From Paenibacillus_AB hodogayensis (lineage in GTDB: Bacteria > Bacillota > Bacilli > Paenibacillales > NBRC-103111), in the NCBI RefSeq assembly GCF_039536325.1, contig NZ_BAAAYO010000006.1, positions 248,001-312,000 on the forward strand: a stretch of DNA of 64,000 nucleotides, given 5' to 3'. Of the stretch, positions 59,871 to 64,000 are shown one piece after another. A program made the position numbers and the translations under genes. Under the pieces are notes generated by a model that worked only from the letters and a program-made list of their open reading frames with translations, was not told where the DNA came from and made no database searches. Each line of letters opens with the position of its first letter. Positions within the stretch are counted from its first letter, which is position 1.

Positions 59871-60947
59871 TTACCGGACGACTTCGTCTTGCGCATAATC
59901 CCGTTCCGCCCGCTTGCCGATCCAGTCCCAATACCAGATCGGCGCAATGCCCGTCCCCGGGCGCTTGACGGTCAGATTGCGCTCCGTAAATATTTCGCCC
60001 CGGCGAATGGAGGCGGCGGCGACAAGGCTCTTGCGGGCCATTTCCCGGTTGCTCCGCTCGGACTCCGCAGCCAGCTTGCGGGGCGTGCCCAGCGCCGACT
60101 CGACTTGACGAATGGCGATTATCATGTCCCGAAGCTCGTTCGGCTCCAGAGAAGCTTGATGATCCGGTCCGGGCAGCTGCCGGTTCAGCGTCATATGCTT
60201 CTCGATCAACGAGGCTCCCCGCGCCACGGCGGCGATCGAGACGGCAATGCCTGGCGTATGGTCGGAATAGCCGACCTCCAGCCCGAACGCCGATCGGAGC
60301 GTATCGATAGCTCTCAGGTTGACGTCCCTAATCGGGGACGGATACTCCGTCGTACAGTGCAGCAGCCGTACGTTGTCGCGAAGCGCCGACTGTCCTTCGT
60401 CGCTTTCGTACGCCTTGCGGAAAGCCTCGACAGATGGCTTGTCGGGCAGGTTCATATAGCCGAAGGCCAGCACGCTCAGTGCGCTTTCGATATCGGAAAG
60501 AGTGCTCATGCCAGTTGATGCAATGACCGGCTTTCCCATAGAGGCAATGGTGTACAGAAGCGGGGCGTTCGTCAGATCGCCGGACGATATTTTCAAGCGC
60601 CGGAGATTGAACCGCACAGCGAGCAGTTTGGCGCTGTCGGGGTCGAATGGAGTGGAAAGAAACTCGATTCCTTTACGGGCGCACCGGTCGATCAACGCCT
60701 CATGCATCCGTTCCGTCAGCTCCAGCCGCTTCAGCATCTCCAGCTGGGACTGCTGCGGAGCGGTCGTCTTCATCTGGTAAGCCGCTTTCGGAGCGTGTCG
60801 GCTTGCCAGCTTCTCCGCCCGGAACGTCTGAAACTTCACCGCATCGGCCCCGCACTCCCGCGCGGCGTCGACCAGCTCCAGCGCCATCTCGAGCGAGCCG
60901 TTATGGTTGACGCCCGCTTCGGCGATCACGAACGTTTTGCCGCTCAT
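59871..60947 (-). CDS. legI: N-acetylneuraminate/legionaminate synthase (NeuB/LegI family)
   Basis: 358 residues. NeuB domain with TFVIAEAGVNHNGSLEMALE, ADAVKFQTFRAEKL, FLSTPFDPDSAKLLA, RLKISSGDLTNAPLL, VGYSDHTPG and MTLNRQLPGPDHQASLEPNE, then a C-terminal SAF (antifreeze-like) domain with RKSLVAAASIRRGEIFTERN. It condenses a C6 hexosamine with phosphoenolpyruvate to a nine-carbon acid. LegI rather than NeuB is preferred from the neighbours. The ATG overlaps the legG stop by 4 bases. Confidence 0.88.
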   Translation of the reverse strand: MSGKTFVIAEAGVNHNGSLEMALELVDAARECGADAVKFQTFRAEKLASRHAPKAAYQMKTTAPQQSQLEMLKRLELTERMHEALIDRCARKGIEFLSTPFDPDSAKLLAVRFNLRRLKISSGDLTNAPLLYTIASMGKPVIASTGMSTLSDIESALSVLAFGYMNLPDKPSVEAFRKAYESDEGQSALRDNVRLLHCTTEYPSPIRDVNLRAIDTLRSAFGLEVGYSDHTPGIAVSIAAVARGASLIEKHMTLNRQLPGPDHQASLEPNELRDMIIAIRQVESALGTPRKLAAESERSNREMARKSLVAAASIRRGEIFTERNLTVKRPGTGIAPIWYWDWIGKRAERDYAQDEVVR

Positions 60948-62104
60948 GATCCGTTCACCTCGAAAAACCGCTTTTTCAAAAGCCGCTTCGGATCGTCCAC
61001 GCTTCTGAGCACATTGACGATGCGCGCCGAGCTGTCCCCGTCTCCGTACGGGTTTCGGACGCGCGAGCAGTCTTTGTTCCAAGCCGCCGATATCGCTGCG
61101 GCAATCGCTCCGCGCTCGGGCGGACAGTTGATGACGGATTCGGCTTGCAGCCTCCCCTTCTGACGGTCACCGATATTGACCGTCGGCTTCCGGAATGACG
61201 GGGCCTCGTACAAGCCGCTGGAGGAGTTGCCTACGACGGCGTCCGCATGGGACATGGCGCTCAAGTAATTCAGTTGGCCCATCGAGACGAACGATTTGGC
61301 GTTGGGCCGGTCGCCCACGAACGCGTCGATCATCTCAATAAGGATGCGGCCGTCCGTATCCGAATTCGGCTTGGTTATCAAGAGCCCCACCTCCCCGCCC
61401 AGACCGTTCAGCGCCTCGAGCAGCTCTTGGAATTGCCCGGAGGCGGACGAGCCGTCCAGCGTGGCGGGATGGAACGTAACTAGCAGATTGCGCTCCAGCA
61501 GCCGGAATTTCAGTGCCTCCTCCAGCTCCGCCTTGCCGAGCAGAGGGCGTTTCTGCAAAAAGTCCAGTCCCGGGCTTCCGACATTGAACACATAGTCGGG
61601 GTTCTCTCCCATCTGCTTCACCCGGTTCGCCGAGCCTTCGTTGGTAACAAAATGGATGTGCGACATTTTGGTGATGCTATGGCGGATCGCCTCGTCGATC
61701 GCGCCCTCGGTCGTGTCGCCTCCGGCAATATGGGCGATCGGAATATTGGCGACCATCGCCGCCTGCGCCGCGGCCAGCAGCTCGTACCTGTCGCCAAGCA
61801 GGACGAGCAGCTCGGGCTGCAGCCGACGCAGAGCATCGGCAAAGCCGATCGTGCACAGTCCGATCGATTTGGCCACGGCAGACGGGGTATCCCCGGACAG
61901 CAGCATTTCCACCTTCTCGTCGATCCGCCAGCCGTCGGCTTCGATCATCCGGTACGTCAACCCGAATTCGGGGGATAAATGCATGCCGGTGGCGATAAGC
62001 TGCAATTCCAGCTCCGCCGTCCGGCGAATTTCGTCCATGACCCAATAAAGCAGGCCGTATTCGGCCCGCGTTCCCGTTACTACGCATACTTTACGCTTTG
62101 GCAT
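60944..62104 (-). CDS. legG: UDP/GDP-sugar 2-epimerase, hydrolysing (NeuC/LegG family)
   Basis: 386 residues. VCVVTGTRAEYGLLYWVMDE, LIATGMHLSPEFGLTYRMIE, LLVLLGDRYELLAAAQAAMV, IAHIAGGDTTEGAIDEAIRH, VGNSSSGLYEAPSFRKPTVN and NIGDRQKGRLQAESVI are the family's motifs. It converts the nucleotide-linked 4-amino sugar to the free mannose-configured hexose that LegI uses. Start at 62104 follows GGGGGC; it overlaps the legC end by 14 bases and the legI start by 4 bases. Confidence 0.9.
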   Translation of the reverse strand: MPKRKVCVVTGTRAEYGLLYWVMDEIRRTAELELQLIATGMHLSPEFGLTYRMIEADGWRIDEKVEMLLSGDTPSAVAKSIGLCTIGFADALRRLQPELLVLLGDRYELLAAAQAAMVANIPIAHIAGGDTTEGAIDEAIRHSITKMSHIHFVTNEGSANRVKQMGENPDYVFNVGSPGLDFLQKRPLLGKAELEEALKFRLLERNLLVTFHPATLDGSSASGQFQELLEALNGLGGEVGLLITKPNSDTDGRILIEMIDAFVGDRPNAKSFVSMGQLNYLSAMSHADAVVGNSSSGLYEAPSFRKPTVNIGDRQKGRLQAESVINCPPERGAIAAAISAAWNKDCSRVRNPYGDGDSSARIVNVLRSVDDPKRLLKKRFFEVNGS

Positions 62105-63278
62105 CGCCAGCCCCCAAATAAACGCTGCTCGGGATATTGATCATTCGTCTTTCCAAATTGTCCGTCACAGCGAGATCGTCCTTCGGACTATTCGCAAACA
62201 TCGGCAGCTTGTGCATCGGCACCCAGGCCGGCCTGCACATGATGCCATGGGCGTTCAGCAGCTCCAGCACTTCGTCGCGCGCCGCCAGCTGCGGCTCGTC
62301 AAGCAGCAGCGTATTGAGCCAGTAGTTGCTGCGGGCGAAGCCGGGCTCCCGGAACAAGCCGACTCCCTTTATTCCGCCGAGAGCGGTCTCGTATCGGCGG
62401 GCCAGCTTACGTTTGCCCGCGACGAACGCGTCAAGCTGCTCCAGCTGCGCGCAGCCGAGAGCGGCATTGAGGTTCGGCAGCCGATAGTTGAAGCCGACCC
62501 GGTCATGCACGTACGCCCATGGGTGAGGCGTCTTCGCCGTCGTCGTCAAATGCTTGGCCTGTCTGGCGAGCTCGGCATCGTTCGTCACGATCGCTCCGCC
62601 TCCGCCTGTCGTTATAATCTTGTTGCCGTTAAAGCTGAAGGCGGCCAGCTTGCCGAACGTCCCCGTATGGCGGCCTTTGTAAAAGGAGCCGAGCGACTCG
62701 GCGGCATCCTCCACCAGCTCCAGCCGGTACAAGCCGCACAGCTCGGCCAACGGGTCCAGATCGACCGGATGTCCGAACGTATGCATCGGCACAACCGCCT
62801 TGATCCGGCGTCCCGTCTGTTTGTTATAGCAATATCCATATGCGACCTCGGCGATTTCGTGCAAGTACCGCCGCAGCTTATGCGGGTCCAGCCCCAGGGT
62901 GGCGTATTCGACATCGGCAAAATGCGGTACCGCACCGCAGTACCGCACCGCATTGGCGGTGGCGACGAACGTCAGCGACGGGACGATCACCTCGTCGTCG
63001 GGCTGCACCCCGGCCAGTATCAGGGCAATATGCAGCGCGGCCGTGCCGGTGGAGACCGCTACCGCATAGGACGCCCCCGTATAGTCGGCCAGCCGCTCCT
63101 CGAATCGATCGACGAAGCGTCCTGCCGACGATACCCAGCCGGTATCGAGACATTCCTTGACATACGCCCACTCGTTGCCGGAAAACCGGGGCTCGTGCAA
63201 AGCGATTGTCTCCTTCGAGTCGGGGAGTGCCGATTGAAGGGCGACGAGCAGTGCCTCGGGACGAAGCCGCCTGCTCAT
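62091..63278 (-). CDS. legC: PLP-dependent aminotransferase (DegT/DnrJ/EryC1, LegC-like)
   Basis: 395 residues. FSGNEWAYVKECLDTGWVSS, YAVAVSTGTAALHIALILAG, VIVPSLTFVATANAVRYCGA, VVPMHTFGHPVDLDPL, VEDAAESLGSFYKGRHTGTF, and the PLP-lysine in FSFNGNKIITTGGGG are typical sugar aminotransferase motifs. It adds the 4-amino group to a nucleotide-linked 4-keto-6-deoxy sugar. The ATG at 63278 overlaps the legB stop by 4 bases (ATGA). Longer upstream reading is an artefact of GC-rich DNA. Confidence 0.92.
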   Translation of the reverse strand: MSRRLRPEALLVALQSALPDSKETIALHEPRFSGNEWAYVKECLDTGWVSSAGRFVDRFEERLADYTGASYAVAVSTGTAALHIALILAGVQPDDEVIVPSLTFVATANAVRYCGAVPHFADVEYATLGLDPHKLRRYLHEIAEVAYGYCYNKQTGRRIKAVVPMHTFGHPVDLDPLAELCGLYRLELVEDAAESLGSFYKGRHTGTFGKLAAFSFNGNKIITTGGGGAIVTNDAELARQAKHLTTTAKTPHPWAYVHDRVGFNYRLPNLNAALGCAQLEQLDAFVAGKRKLARRYETALGGIKGVGLFREPGFARSNYWLNTLLLDEPQLAARDEVLELLNAHGIMCRPAWVPMHKLPMFANSPKDDLAVTDNLERRMINIPSSVYLGAGDAKA

Positions 63279-64000
63279 ACGTTGTAACGGTCCGCCTTGT
63301 AGGCGGCGAGGCGGGCCGGATCGGCGAACCAATCGATCGTCTCCTTCAGCCCTCGCTCCAGGCCGTCGCGTCCGCCGTAAGCCGGCTCCCAGCCGAGCAG
63401 CCGCTTCGCCTTCGCGGGGTCCGCCCAGAGCCGCTCGACCTCGCTTTTCTCCGGGCGCAGCCGCGCTTGCTCCGTCTCGATTACCAATTCCGCCCCCATC
63501 AACCGGGCGATCAGCGCCGCCGTATCGCCGACCGAGCATTCGTAACCGGAGCCGAGCTGGACGACCTCCCCTACGGCGTTCGCCGATTCCGCCGCGGCGA
63601 TAAAGCCGTTCACGGTGTCGGCGACATAGGTGAAGTCGCGCGTAGGATGGAGCGAGCCGAGCTTGACTTCGCGCCGGCCGCTTGCGATCTGCGCAATAAC
63701 GGAAGGGATGACAGCGCGGGCCGACTGGCGAGGACCGTACGTATTGAACGGGCGGACGATCGCGACCGGTGTCCCGAACGACTCGTGGAACGACATCGCC
63801 AGCTGATCCGCGCCGATCTTCGATGCCGCGTAAGGTGACTGGCCATGCAGCGGATGCTCCTCGGTAATCGGGACATAGCGGGCGGTTCCGTATACTTCGC
63901 TTGTCGACGTGTGAATCACGCGGGACATCCCCAGCTCCCGTGCGGCCTGAACGACGTGGAGGGTGCCTTTTATATTCGTGTCGACGTACGATTCCGGGGA
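63275..64000 (-). CDS. legB: NAD-dependent sugar 4,6-dehydratase/epimerase (LegB-like), 5' end outside window
   Basis: At least 241 residues are visible; the frame continues past the last base of the window (SPESYVDTNIKGTLHVVQAA precedes the first internal ATG). Extended-SDR motifs: HTSTSEVYG, active Tyr and Lys in SPYAASKIGADQLA, VRPFNTYGPRQSARAVIPSV and GRDGLERGLKETIDWFADPA. It makes the 4-keto-6-deoxy intermediate. First visible gene of the legB-legC-legG-legI-ptmE transcript. Confidence 0.88.
   Translation of the reverse strand, partial: SPESYVDTNIKGTLHVVQAARELGMSRVIHTSTSEVYGTARYVPITEEHPLHGQSPYAASKIGADQLAMSFHESFGTPVAIVRPFNTYGPRQSARAVIPSVIAQIASGRREVKLGSLHPTRDFTYVADTVNGFIAAAESANAVGEVVQLGSGYECSVGDTAALIARLMGAELVIETEQARLRPEKSEVERLWADPAKAKRLLGWEPAYGGRDGLERGLKETIDWFADPARLAAYKADRYNV

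Noticed and set aside
62612..63539. Longer N-terminus for the LegC-like aminotransferase (extra 87 residues)
   Set aside because: The extension overlaps the legB coding end and reads as Gly/Arg-rich nonsense; the ATG at 63278 gives the normal family length and an ATGA overlap.
1..64000. tRNA, rRNA, riboswitch, insertion sequence or prophage signals
   Set aside because: No cloverleaf-like sequence, no transposase frame, no conserved riboswitch leader and no direct target repeats were noticed on either strand. A covariance-model scan could still find a weak RNA element that I cannot see by eye.

Overview
The window looks like a chromosomal segment of a GC-rich, spore-forming, Gram-positive bacterium of the Paenibacillaceae (Paenibacillus/Cohnella type). 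The evidence is a tricistronic gerB-gerA-gerC germination operon behind a sigma-G-like promoter, a YmaF protein, a spore photoproduct lyase-like radical SAM protein, an LplB/LplC-type sugar importer with a YesM/YesN-type two-component system, strong AGGAGG ribosome binding sites, and frequent TTG/GTG starts. No rRNA, tRNA, insertion sequence, prophage or CRISPR array was seen.

Layout. 1-14 kb is housekeeping and envelope genes: a polysaccharide deacetylase (cut by the left edge), a cyclophilin/DUF402/YdcF operon, a four-gene MacB-like ABC export operon with two different ATPases, YmaF, a small lipoprotein, a Nudix hydrolase, a MerR/SDR pair with matching dyads, a VOC protein, and a Fur-box-controlled ferredoxin reductase-like flavoprotein. 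14.6-17 kb holds two secreted proteins: a Tat-exported TagC-like propeller and an orphan solute-binding protein. 17-30 kb is a carbohydrate locus: AraC-type response regulator, very large glycosidase-like protein, YesM-like kinase, two permeases, binding protein and sugar isomerase-like protein. 30-34 kb is the germination operon.

36.8-50.9 kb is the most unusual part. Read right to left it encodes sigma-54 (RpoN), a sigma-54-dependent response regulator (EBP), a dCACHE/PAS histidine kinase, and a membrane-anchored OpuAC-type binding protein, ending in a strong terminator. Next come three TGT-N11-(A/G)CA repeats and a near-perfect -24/-12 promoter (TGGCAC-N5-TTGC). The promoter leads into seven tightly spaced genes: an OpuC-type ABC importer (ATPase, permease, binding lipoprotein), a mandelate racemase-like enolase-superfamily enzyme, an aspartase/fumarase-superfamily lyase with substituted substrate residues, an aldehyde dehydrogenase and a zinc alcohol dehydrogenase. 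I read this as a self-contained sensing, import and catabolism system for a betaine-like or other onium compound. The substrate cannot be fixed from sequence.

51-58.5 kb carries a DNA-repair trio (SPL-like radical SAM, AlkD-like, AlkA-like), an APH-type kinase, a protein with a histone-H1-like repeat tail, small VOC and SRPBCC proteins, a WYL-domain regulator and an epimerase-like protein. 58.6-64 kb is a nonulosonic acid operon of the legionaminic type (legB-legC-legG-legI-ptmE order), running off the right edge.
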